Assembly: GCA_947598455.1 (NCBI GenBank)
Contig: CANQFI010000030.1
Span: forward strand, 1 to 15,366
Direction of reading: 5' to 3'
DNA from: an uncultured Bacilli bacterium
GTDB lineage: Bacteria > Bacillota_I > Bacilli_A > RF39 > UBA660
Length of the DNA stretch: 15,366 nt
A program made the position numbers and the translations under genes. The notes under the pieces were generated by a model. The model searched no databases and was not told the DNA's origin. It worked only from the letters and a program-made list of their open reading frames with translations. This document shows positions 1-6,416 of the stretch, in pieces (position 1 is the first letter of the stretch; the number at the start of each line of letters is the position of its first letter).

Positions 1-673
1 TTTCTCTTCCTAAAAAAATTGAGCTAAAATCACTCTGAAACTTCAAATAATTTTGATCATTTAGATTAATTACAATCGTAAATTTATTATAATATGGTAA
101 TTATTATATTTTAGGTGAATTATCATAAAGAGCATACCAATTAGAATTTATTACAGTTTTTCGTGCAAAAAACATTTTATGATAATCTTCTATTTCTGTA
201 TAATATTCATCACCAATACATTGTGCATCTTCAGAATATACATAAAAGATATCATAATTTAAATTATGAATCATATAAAACAAATAATATTCACAATCCT
301 CTTTATATATTCTAGTAACAGATTCAACTTTTAAATTCTTCATATTGCTAGATATTTCATTTGTAGAATCTAAAACTTCATTACTTATTTCATTTTGATA
401 TAAAATATAGTAATTATTTTTATTTTGTTTAACATCATAATCTAAATAACTTTTTTCGAACTAATCTCCATAACATTTTCATTTTTATCAAAGAAATCAA
501 CAAAGTCATTAAACTGAATTTCATTTTTCGTTAAGTAATTAACCATTTCTTGTTTATTTGCAAATTTATTTTCTATTTTATTTTATTCAAACACAAAATT
601 AATTATTAAAATTATAACAATTAGACAATTCACTAATAAAATGATTTTTTTTATTCTTTATACTCTTTATCAT
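1..673 (-). pseudogene. Broken gene for a membrane-anchored exported protein
   Basis: An ATG at 671-673 with an AAAGGTG ribosome site opens a reading frame whose N-terminus would be a signal anchor (MIKSIKNKK followed by a long Ile/Leu/Val stretch) if one A were removed from the A8 run at 645-652. Further damage follows: an in-frame TAA at 583-585, a second frame slip at the A6 run at 451-456, and two tandem TAA stops at 101-106. Only the piece at 104-343 (79 codons) stays open. Between the lesions the three frames read as one continuous protein of roughly 220 residues. The part downstream of the tandem stops (21-97) matches the C-terminus of the intact gene at 1602-2111, while the upstream part does not. 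It is the last gene of a minus-strand run, 48 bases after the RDD gene. Function is unknown; it was probably an exported protein. It continues past the left edge. Confidence 0.72.
21..97. repeat. Copy A of a 77-bp diverged direct repeat
   Basis: This segment aligns without gaps to 1672-1748, with about 13 mismatches in 77 bases by eye. In both copies it encodes, on the minus strand, the motif FTIVI(N/D)LNDQNYL. It is the only part of the broken gene at 1-673 that resembles the intact gene at 1602-2111. Confidence 0.75.
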
Positions 674-721
674 ATATTTTTACACACCTTTATAATATAA
701 TTATTTACTTCAAAATATCAT

Positions 722-1027
722 CTATTTAATTAATTGAGCAATTATATCTAATACCAAAATTATCAAAATTAATACAACTACCATTAATATAGATACTTTT
801 TTGTTTTCATCTTTAATTAATAATTTACTCATCTTTTTACCAATAGTTTTCTCATTAGGAATTATATAGCTAAATAAAAATGTAAAAGAAAATAAGCAAA
901 CAACCATCATTATAATATTCACTATGTTTTCCTTAAGAAATAAGCTTAAAATTGTATTTACAAATAATGCTAACGTTATTAACAAAAATAAATCAATAAA
1001 TAAAGCTACAACTTTTCTAACATTCAT
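722..1027 (-). CDS. Short RDD-family membrane protein
   Basis: The 101-residue protein has three predicted membrane segments (about residues 5-30, 34-56 and 79-99). The first begins with the RDD-type pattern Arg4 ... Asp12 (RKVVALFID), and the loop after the second holds TIGKK (61-65), matching the TxGK(K/R) signature of the family. RDD proteins are small integral membrane proteins of poorly known function, some linked to ion transport. The length is at the low end for the family but the frame is intact. A GGAAGTG ribosome site precedes the start. It lies 44 bases after the broken zinc-ribbon gene and 48 before the broken exported-protein gene, so it is probably cotranscribed with them. The family call is fairly secure; the role is unknown. 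Confidence 0.72.
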   Translation of the reverse strand: MNVRKVVALFIDLFLLITLALFVNTILSLFLKENIVNIIMMVVCLFSFTFLFSYIIPNEKTIGKKMSKLLIKDENKKVSILMVVVLILIILVLDIIAQLIK

Positions 1028-1071
1028 ATTTTCACTTCCATATACTATAATTTTATTTTAATCCTCATAAT

Positions 1072-1558
1072 CTACATAGTTCCTATATTTTTACGACACT
1101 TACAACATGTTAAACCTATTTTAATCCATTGATAAGAATTTGTACAATCTTGTATATTTTCATCTTCTTCTTTCAAAATACTCTCATCTATATATTCAAA
1201 AAATAAAGAAACATCAAATTTTTCATTTTTGCAAGAATGACATAAAAATTTATTATAAGATTTTAATTTATCTTTAAAAATAGTCATATTCTTCTTTTTA
1301 AAACAATTACTATATCCATTAATTTTATTATCAAAAAGTAATAATATATTATCTTTAGCAACAACTGATAACTAAACTTTCCCATTCTCATGTAAATGAA
1401 TACCAAAAAAGTAAACTTTTTACTTCATCACCTTTTACATAAATCGAAAATCCTTCGTTATTTTCAGCTTTTAAATTCATAGTTGATTTATAATTATCAT
1501 ATTCTTTCTTTTCGTTATAATCTACTACATTTTTTTCTATATTTTTTAGACAATACAT
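1072..1558 (-). pseudogene. Broken zinc-ribbon protein gene (frameshift plus stop)
   Basis: An ATG at 1556-1558 has a strong GGAGG site (1569-1573, 10 bases upstream). The frame runs 56 codons and dies at a TGA (1388-1390). Removing one T from the T6 run (plus-strand A6 at 1405-1410) moves it into the frame that continues through an in-frame TAG (1372-1374) and then directly into the 71-codon open stretch at 1072-1287. The total of 487 bases is 162 codons plus one base, as expected for a single insertion. The C-terminal part has CHSC and, about 45 residues later, CCKC, a likely zinc ribbon. The restored protein would be about 161 residues; I do not recognise the family. The open stretch at 1072-1287 has only a weak ribosome site of its own, so it could be expressed as a 71-residue fragment, but I favour a decayed gene. 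Confidence 0.75.
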
Positions 1559-1601
1559 AAAATAATTACCTCCGTAATAAATTTTACTTTTTTATTTTAA
1601 T

Positions 1602-2111
1602 TTACGACTTTAAATTATAATACTCTGGCATCGTGTAATCTTGAACTAAATCATCATGTTGATCAATTGTTGTACTAAAGCCACTTCGAAATTGCAAATA
1701 ATTTTGGTCGTTTAGATCAATTACAATCGTAAATCTATTATAATCTGGAACATATGAATATGGAACATTAACGCAATTTGTTGTACCATCTTGACATTCA
1801 TATTCATAATAAACATAAATATACCTCATATTTGGTTCGAACTTGAAATAACCATATTGTTGGAATTTTGTTATTTCAAATTTATTAATATTCTTAGAAT
1901 CAATATAGTTTTGTTTTTCAAACTCTGTTTTAATTTTATTAGCAAGATATTCTTCTGTAGGTGTAAATATCGTTTCTAATTCTGATGCTTGTTCCATTTG
2001 ACTATTATCTTCTTTAGAAAATTTTTTATCTAAAACAAAACCTACTACACTTATTATACAAACAAGGGTTAGAACAATTGAAATTATAATTATTAATTTT
2101 CTATTTTTCAT
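1602..2111 (-). CDS. Membrane-anchored exported protein, unknown family
   Basis: The 169-residue protein starts with MKNRK and a single hydrophobic segment (about residues 5-27) lacking a lipobox Cys, so it is probably an N-in signal anchor with the rest outside the membrane. The outer part is rich in Tyr and acidic residues and has two Cys eleven or fewer residues apart (YEC...TNC), a possible disulfide. I chose the ATG at 2109-2111 because AGGAGGG lies just upstream; the frame is open for another 30 codons but that part has no comparable site. Its C-terminal motif FTIVIDLNDQNYL recurs in the broken gene at the left edge. It leads a minus-strand run of four small genes and is divergent from the HTH regulator. 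The family is not recognised. Confidence 0.72.
   Translation of the reverse strand: MKNRKLIIIISIVLTLVCIISVVGFVLDKKFSKEDNSQMEQASELETIFTPTEEYLANKIKTEFEKQNYIDSKNINKFEITKFQQYGYFKFEPNMRYIYVYYEYECQDGTTNCVNVPYSYVPDYNRFTIVIDLNDQNYLQFRSGFSTTIDQHDDLVQDYTMPEYYNLKS
1672..1748. repeat. Copy B of the 77-bp diverged direct repeat
   Basis: This is the partner of 21-97 and lies inside the intact exported-protein gene. Similarity ends at about 1748, well before the remainder of the gene. Confidence 0.75.
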
Positions 2112-2155
2112 ATGCCCTCCTCTACTAAAAATATATCTCATTTCTCTAAAAAATA

Positions 2156-2175
2156 AAAGAATCTTAAAATTCTTT
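2156..2175 (-). other. Leader hairpin with T-rich tail (possible attenuator)
   Basis: AAAGAAT (2156-2162) pairs with ATTCTTT (2169-2175). On the minus strand the hairpin is followed by TATTTTTT, just upstream of the exported-protein gene. The stem has few G-C pairs, so it is weak; it could be a leader attenuator or chance in AT-rich DNA. Confidence 0.25.
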
Positions 2176-2287
2176 AAATAATAAAATAAATTAATTAACA
2201 TTAACTACAAAGAATATTATCTAAAAATAACAAAAAGTACTTTTTATTTAAAATAACTTATATTAAATAGTAAACATATTTAAGATG

Positions 2288-2326
2288 TTCAACTATAAGT
2301 TGATCCTTATTCAACTTTTAAGTTAT
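2288..2326 (+). promoter_or_regulatory. Candidate tandem operator (TTCAACT pair) before the HTH gene
   Basis: A perfect palindrome, TCAACT-ATA-AGTTGA, occupies 2289-2303. A second TTCAACT begins at 2310, 22 bases after the first, and continues as TTTAAGTT, a nearly symmetric site. The first copy overlaps the -35 and the second overlaps the -10 of the predicted promoter, the usual layout for negative autoregulation. The same TTCAACT pair recurs before the next gene at 3081-3109. Confidence 0.5.
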
Positions 2327-2329
2327 ATT
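2300..2329 (+). promoter_or_regulatory. Predicted sigma-A promoter of the HTH regulator
   Basis: TTGATC (2300-2305) and TATATT (2324-2329) are separated by 18 bases. The start codon at 2377 is preceded by AAAGGAG (2363-2369). The promoter is embedded in the palindromic TTCAACT sites. Confidence 0.45.
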
Positions 2330-2376
2330 ATTTTTTCAAATAATATTATATTATACCTATTGAAAGGAGTTATTAT

Positions 2377-3078
2377 ATGAATCAAGAAAAATTTGGTAAA
2401 TTTATAAAAGAATTAAGAAAAAAACACCATCTAACACAACAACAACTGGCCGATAAATATAATGTATCTTTTCAAGCTGTAAGTAAATGGGAAACTGGTC
2501 GTAATATGCCAGATAATTATATCTTAAAAAAAATAAGTGAAGACTTTAATATCAGCTTAGAAGAACTATATAATGGTGAATTTAATAGAGTAAATAAAAA
2601 CCAAAAAATATATACAATCTTATGCTTTTTCATAAGCATAATAATTATTATCAACATAACTTTATTACTTATTTTAAATATAAATAAAAATGATTTTCAA
2701 TTTAAAACCTTAAATACTAACAATGACAACTTTAGTTTATCAGGAAGTATCTCATATAATAAAGACAAATCTGCTATTTATATTACAAACATAAAATATA
2801 ACGGAATAGATAATACCGATAAATATAAAAATATAAAATGTATATTATATGAATCTAGTAATAATATCGAGCGAAAAATAAGTACTTATGAATATGATGA
2901 TATACCCATAAAGTTAAGTACATTCCTAAGTAATATAACTTTTGCGATAGATGATTATGAAAGCTCATTCAAAAATAATAAAGATATTAACCTATATTTA
3001 TCTATTAATGCTACAGATAATGAAGAAAAAACAACAATATACATAATACCATTAGAAGCAAAAGATAATAAAACTTAA
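2377..3078 (+). CDS. Membrane-tethered XRE-type HTH regulator
   Basis: The 233-residue protein begins with a Cro/C1-type helix-turn-helix domain (about residues 6-66); the recognition region reads TQQQLADKYNVSFQAVSKWE. One hydrophobic segment (78-101) follows, then a Ser/Asn/Tyr-rich domain of about 130 residues that should lie outside the membrane. This layout, cytoplasmic HTH with an outer sensor tail, is common in Firmicutes and suggests a one-component regulator that reads an extracytoplasmic signal. AAAGGAG lies seven bases before the ATG. The palindromic TTCAACT elements over its own promoter and before the thioredoxin-like gene 90 bases downstream are candidate binding sites. The outer domain is not recognised. 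The HTH call is firm; signal and regulon are inference. Confidence 0.88.
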   Translation: MNQEKFGKFIKELRKKHHLTQQQLADKYNVSFQAVSKWETGRNMPDNYILKKISEDFNISLEELYNGEFNRVNKNQKIYTILCFFISIIIIINITLLLILNINKNDFQFKTLNTNNDNFSLSGSISYNKDKSAIYITNIKYNGIDNTDKYKNIKCILYESSNNIERKISTYEYDDIPIKLSTFLSNITFAIDDYESSFKNNKDINLYLSINATDNEEKTTIYIIPLEAKDNKT

Positions 3079-3080
3079 TA

Positions 3081-3109
3081 TTCAACTAATTGTATATAAA
3101 ATTCAACTA
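3081..3109 (+). promoter_or_regulatory. Second TTCAACT pair, before the thioredoxin-like gene
   Basis: TTCAACTA occurs at 3081-3088 and again at 3102-3109, 21 bases apart, flanking TGTATATAAAA. The spacing and sequence match the pair before the HTH gene, though here the copies are direct repeats without clear palindromes. It may be a second operator of the same regulator. Confidence 0.4.
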
Positions 3110-3168
3110 CATCATTATTATCATATTAACTATTTATTTATAAAATTAATACGAAAGGAGGAAATTAC

Positions 3169-3684
3169 ATGAAAAAAAAGATAAGATTCTTTATTATAAT
3201 CGGCTTTATAATAATATGTATTACAAGTTTTATGCTTATCAATAAGTTAAATACTAAAAATAATAGTATAAAGAATAATACTAAATTAACATCTTTTACA
3301 ATTGATAAATCTAATATTTTAAAAAATTCTCAAATAGAAGATATAACTTATGATAAAAATAAAGTTAATATATATTTCTTTTATGGAGAAGGTTGTTCAA
3401 ATTGTGAAAAAGAAATAAAAACTTTAGAGTTATTACAAGAACAATATGGCGAATACTTTAATCTATATACTTTTGAAGTTTGGTATAATAAAGATAATTT
3501 AAAAATAGCTAAAAATTTTGCTCAAAACATGGGCGACGAATTAAAAGGCGTTCCCTATACAATAATTGGTGATCAATCATACTTAGGCGTTAACGACAAT
3601 TTTAAAGATAAGTTTGCTGAACAAATAATAAATCAACATAATAATAGTTATGATGTCTATTTTAATAAAATTAATCAAAATTAA
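3169..3684 (+). CDS. Membrane-anchored thioredoxin-fold protein (CSNC)
   Basis: The 171-residue protein has an N-terminal hydrophobic anchor (about residues 5-25) and then a thioredoxin-like domain (about 60-160). FFYGEGCSNC carries the CxxC redox pair (Cys76, Cys79), and GVPYTIIGD carries the cis-proline (Pro129) that lies opposite the active site in this fold. It should act on the outer face of the membrane, reducing or exchanging disulfides of exported proteins, or delivering electrons. The CxxC dipeptide (SN) is not the common GP or PH type, so direction of catalysis cannot be judged. A strong AAAGGAGG site (3154-3161) precedes the ATG. It lies 90 bases after the HTH regulator on the same strand, with the second TTCAACT pair in between, so it is a likely target of that regulator. 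Confidence 0.82.
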   Translation: MKKKIRFFIIIGFIIICITSFMLINKLNTKNNSIKNNTKLTSFTIDKSNILKNSQIEDITYDKNKVNIYFFYGEGCSNCEKEIKTLELLQEQYGEYFNLYTFEVWYNKDNLKIAKNFAQNMGDELKGVPYTIIGDQSYLGVNDNFKDKFAEQIINQHNNSYDVYFNKINQN

Positions 3685-3725
3685 AATATTTAATTATTAA
3701 TTATAATAAATCCAAAAACACTTTT

Positions 3726-3754
3726 ATAAAATCCCAGCTTTCCTGGGATTTTAT
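3726..3754. terminator. Two-way intrinsic terminator between convergent genes
   Basis: The 12-bp stem ATAAAATCCCAG / CTGGGATTTTAT has the five-base loop CTTTC. A T-rich run occurs on each strand, and it sits between the ends of the thioredoxin-like gene and the PolC-like gene. Confidence 0.85.
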
Positions 3755-3759
3755 TACAT

Positions 3760-5511
3760 TTACTTCCAACTAATATTTAAGTCTAACATTCTTTTTATTA
3801 TTTCCATAATTGCTTTATTCTTCGCATTCTCTTCTTGCTTTATAAATTTATCTAGCATTCCCTCTTTATAAAGCTTTTCAATTTTTTTAATAAATTTATC
3901 ATCTCCTTCATCTAAAGCTAAATTATTTAAAAAGACTCTATAAAATTCTTCTGGATAATGAACTTTATAATAATTTAAATAATAATAACCCATAACACGC
4001 ATTGCCCAATCGATATGTTCTTCTATTTCTAAATCTACTAATTTTTCTAAAGTATCAATATCTTCACTAACTACTAATTTTAATTCTGGCATCAGATAAT
4101 TTTCATAAAAATAATGACTTTTACTTTGATAATCTTCTTCTTTATTACTTTCTACCTTTATATAACAAGCTCTAACTACTTTCTTCTCATTATAAGGAAT
4201 ACAATTAATTGGCATATTAGTAGTTCTTTCTAGTTCTTCAATCATATTATAATTACTAGTTACTCTAAAATAAATTCGACCAAATATTTTATTTAAATAA
4301 CTTTTATCAAAAACACTAATATTATATATTTCATCTTTTCCTTCTACATAATCTAAAGGTGTATAATCTAAAATATCTATTCCATTAGGAATAATATAAT
4401 AAGTAAGAGGAGTCATTCCTAACTTAACATTATCATCATTACTACATTTATACTCTCCCCTAATATATACTTCTTTTTGATTAGTTAATCTTCTAAAATA
4501 ATCAATTAATCTTCTCTTAGCTTGTTTAGGTATCACTAATTGAAAAGACATTCCATAAACTTCAATATCCTTTTCTAGATCTCTTTTCTTCGATAATTCC
4601 ATAACATCAATATCAGTTAAACCTAAAATATAAGAAATTATAGTATTACTAAGCCATCCTCCAATACTAATTTTATATCCCATTCTCTGAGCTTTTTTCC
4701 CTAAATCAACAATTAACCCAATCGTTCCTTCTAAATCATATTTATCTATAATCGCTAATTCTTCATCGATTCTCTTTCTTATATCATCACTTAATCCATA
4801 AAAATAAACATACTCTGCTCTATCATATACTTCATTTCTTAAAGAATAATTATTATATTTAACAACTTGTCGTTCTGTTAATAATTTATATTCTTTAATC
4901 ATATTCATTAATTTTTGACTATTATTAATTACTACCTCTTCTTTATTATCTAAATAATCATATTTGTTAAGTAATTCTTCATCACTTATAAAGATATCTG
5001 TATCTAAAGCTATTAGTAGTAATTGATTATTTTCACAATAGTCATTAATTTTTATTACTTCATTTTTCTTCTTATCATCGTTTACTAAAACATAATTATA
5101 ATACTTAATAACTGAACTATAATCTTTATCTAAATCAAAATCTCTTATACCTAATATTAAATCTTCTAGATAATCTTTTATTTCCAAATAACTTATAAAG
5201 TAACATTTACCTTTATTAATTTTTGTTACTAAACGATATAAATCTTTTAAACCCTCACTATTTTTAGCTAAAATAATACTATTAACATATAAATCATCAA
5301 ATCTAATATTTAAATATATTCCATAACCTATTTTAATACCATCTTTTTTCTTTTCAAATATAGGTATTGAAGCACAATTAGCATAATCAACAACACAAAT
5401 TTCTTTAATATCTTTCTCTTTTACTTTTTCTAATATCCATTCTGGTTTCATCATCCTTTTTTCATTTTTATATGAATAAGATGATTCAACATTAACTATT
5501 CTTCTTTTCAT
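3760..5511 (-). CDS. Degenerate PolC-like protein (PHP plus polymerase core, no exonuclease)
   Basis: The frame opens at 5601 (613 codons); residue numbers here count from there. I prefer M31 (ATG at 5509-5511, GAGGG five bases upstream). PolC-like landmarks occur in order. PHP: RRIVNVESSYSY (33-44) stands for RRVELHLHTxxS, VVDYAN (70-75) for VTDHG, IGYGIYLN (91-98) for IYGxEAN, then GLKDLYRLVT (117-126). Polymerase: DEELAII (279-285) and GYKISIGGWLSN (308-319) stand for DGYLVGSRGSVGSS, KDIEVYG (344-350) for PDIDLNFSG, IPNGIDILDYTPLDY (404-418) for VPDYMDIYDFTPxQY, YNMIEEL (451-457) for PTMIRML, and YYKVHYPEEFYRVFL (544-558) for AYFKVHYPLxYYAAYF. PHP ligands are gone, DxD has become DxE, and the LDILG aspartate is Tyr444. 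The exonuclease insert and much of the fingers are absent; PolC is normally over 1,400 residues. Homology is by motif recall, without a search. Probably a non-catalytic polymerase relative; role unknown. Confidence 0.75.
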   Translation of the reverse strand: MKRRIVNVESSYSYKNEKRMMKPEWILEKVKEKDIKEICVVDYANCASIPIFEKKKDGIKIGYGIYLNIRFDDLYVNSIILAKNSEGLKDLYRLVTKINKGKCYFISYLEIKDYLEDLILGIRDFDLDKDYSSVIKYYNYVLVNDDKKKNEVIKINDYCENNQLLLIALDTDIFISDEELLNKYDYLDNKEEVVINNSQKLMNMIKEYKLLTERQVVKYNNYSLRNEVYDRAEYVYFYGLSDDIRKRIDEELAIIDKYDLEGTIGLIVDLGKKAQRMGYKISIGGWLSNTIISYILGLTDIDVMELSKKRDLEKDIEVYGMSFQLVIPKQAKRRLIDYFRRLTNQKEVYIRGEYKCSNDDNVKLGMTPLTYYIIPNGIDILDYTPLDYVEGKDEIYNISVFDKSYLNKIFGRIYFRVTSNYNMIEELERTTNMPINCIPYNEKKVVRACYIKVESNKEEDYQSKSHYFYENYLMPELKLVVSEDIDTLEKLVDLEIEEHIDWAMRVMGYYYLNYYKVHYPEEFYRVFLNNLALDEGDDKFIKKIEKLYKEGMLDKFIKQEENAKNKAIMEIIKRMLDLNISWK

Positions 5512-5613
5512 TTTATCCCTCACATCATTTAAATTACAAAAGATTTTTTCCTTTGTTATAAAAGGTATAACATATATAGTATTCTTCTGCTCAACACCCA
5601 TTTTATGGTGGAC

Positions 5614-5641
5614 AAAAAAATAAATCGTATTTCTACGATTT
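5614..5641 (-). terminator. Weak intrinsic terminator between the wHTH gene and the PolC-like gene
   Basis: The 8-bp stem AAATCGTA / TACGATTT (5622-5629 and 5634-5641) has a four-base loop and is followed on the minus strand by A and seven T (5614-5620). It lies just after the gene at 5664-6320 and only 13 bases before the upstream-most ATG of the PolC-like gene. It therefore argues either for partial read-through (attenuation) or for a later start of the PolC-like gene. Confidence 0.55.
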
Positions 5642-5663
5642 CATATACTTTAATTAAAATATT

Positions 5664-6320
5664 TTATCTGTATTTAATGACATACCATAGTCTCTTTTTC
5701 TTATTATATCCTATATTATGATATATTCTATTAACATCTTTTAAATATCTTTGTAACCATTTTTCATTAACCTTAAATTTTTTCAGCAATTCATTTGTTG
5801 TAAAAAATTTTTTTCTTGTTTTTTTTAAATAGATATTTATTTTTTCAATATTTTCCCATCTTTTCTTAGTAAATTTAATTTCTTTTTTATTACTATATTC
5901 TTCATACAAATTCTTTATCAATATATTAAGTCCATCTTCATTATCTAAATATTTATTCTTATATTCAACATATATATTAGAAAATGGAATATGGCCATAG
6001 TCAAATTCTTCAGTTATTAAAATAATTACATATTCAAAATTTTTAAAATATTTACGAAATTTACGATCTAATTCATAAACATTTACTTTATAAACACTAT
6101 TATCATCAAACCAATCTATCGCTTTATCAATTTCATATAAGTCACTTATTTCTAAAACTGCTAAAAATCCTTGTTTCCTTTTTATCTCTTTAACAGAACT
6201 AACATTTACTAAATTAAATTTGTCTTCTTTAAAAATAAATTTATTAATATCTTTTAACTTAAAATTATCTTTATATTCATCATCAACATATTTACCTATA
6301 TAAGTAATATTCCTCTTCAT
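5664..6320 (-). CDS. Unrecognised protein with C-terminal winged-helix-like segment
   Basis: The 218-residue, Lys-rich protein has no membrane segment or signal peptide. Residues 1-145 have an alternating hydrophobic/charged pattern suggesting a mixed alpha/beta domain that I do not recognise. Residues 172-216 (FFTTNELLKKFKVNEKWLQR, then a short turn and RLWYVIK) fit a helix-turn-helix followed by a beta wing, as in DeoR/WYL-type DNA-binding domains. GAGGT lies seven bases before the ATG. The gene is upstream of the PolC-like gene on the same strand, with a weak terminator between, and divergent from the secreted propeller gene with a shared -35 element. It may be a DNA-binding partner or regulator of the PolC-like protein; that is inference from position. 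Confidence 0.65.
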   Translation of the reverse strand: MKRNITYIGKYVDDEYKDNFKLKDINKFIFKEDKFNLVNVSSVKEIKRKQGFLAVLEISDLYEIDKAIDWFDDNSVYKVNVYELDRKFRKYFKNFEYVIILITEEFDYGHIPFSNIYVEYKNKYLDNEDGLNILIKNLYEEYSNKKEIKFTKKRWENIEKINIYLKKTRKKFFTTNELLKKFKVNEKWLQRYLKDVNRIYHNIGYNKKKRLWYVIKYR

Positions 6321-6344
6321 TTTAATACCTCATTAATAATATAT

Positions 6345-6374
6345 AGTATATATCATCAAAGGAAAGTTTGGCAA
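6345..6374 (-). promoter_or_regulatory. Predicted promoter of the wHTH / PolC-like genes
   Basis: On the minus strand TTGCCA (6369-6374) and TATACT (6345-6350) are 18 bases apart, upstream of the ATG at 6320. Its -35 overlaps the -35 of the opposite promoter by five bases. Confidence 0.55.
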
Positions 6375-6396
6375 ATTTTCATTTTTTTGATATATT
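6368..6396 (+). promoter_or_regulatory. Predicted promoter of the secreted propeller gene
   Basis: TTGGCA (6368-6373) and TATATT (6391-6396) are 17 bases apart, followed by a very G-rich ribosome site (6404-6412) before the ATG at 6417. The leader would be only about 14 bases. Confidence 0.6.
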
Positions 6397-6416
6397 TTTT
6401 ATAGGGGGGTGGTCAA

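Noticed and set aside
1388..1390. TGA read as Trp (Mycoplasma-type code)
   Set aside because: Reading through gives a stop after only ten more codons, Trp elsewhere is TGG, and a one-base T-run slip explains the break better.
1791..1979. Plus-strand frame of 62 codons
   Set aside because: Antisense to the exported-protein gene; Phe/Ile-rich shadow.
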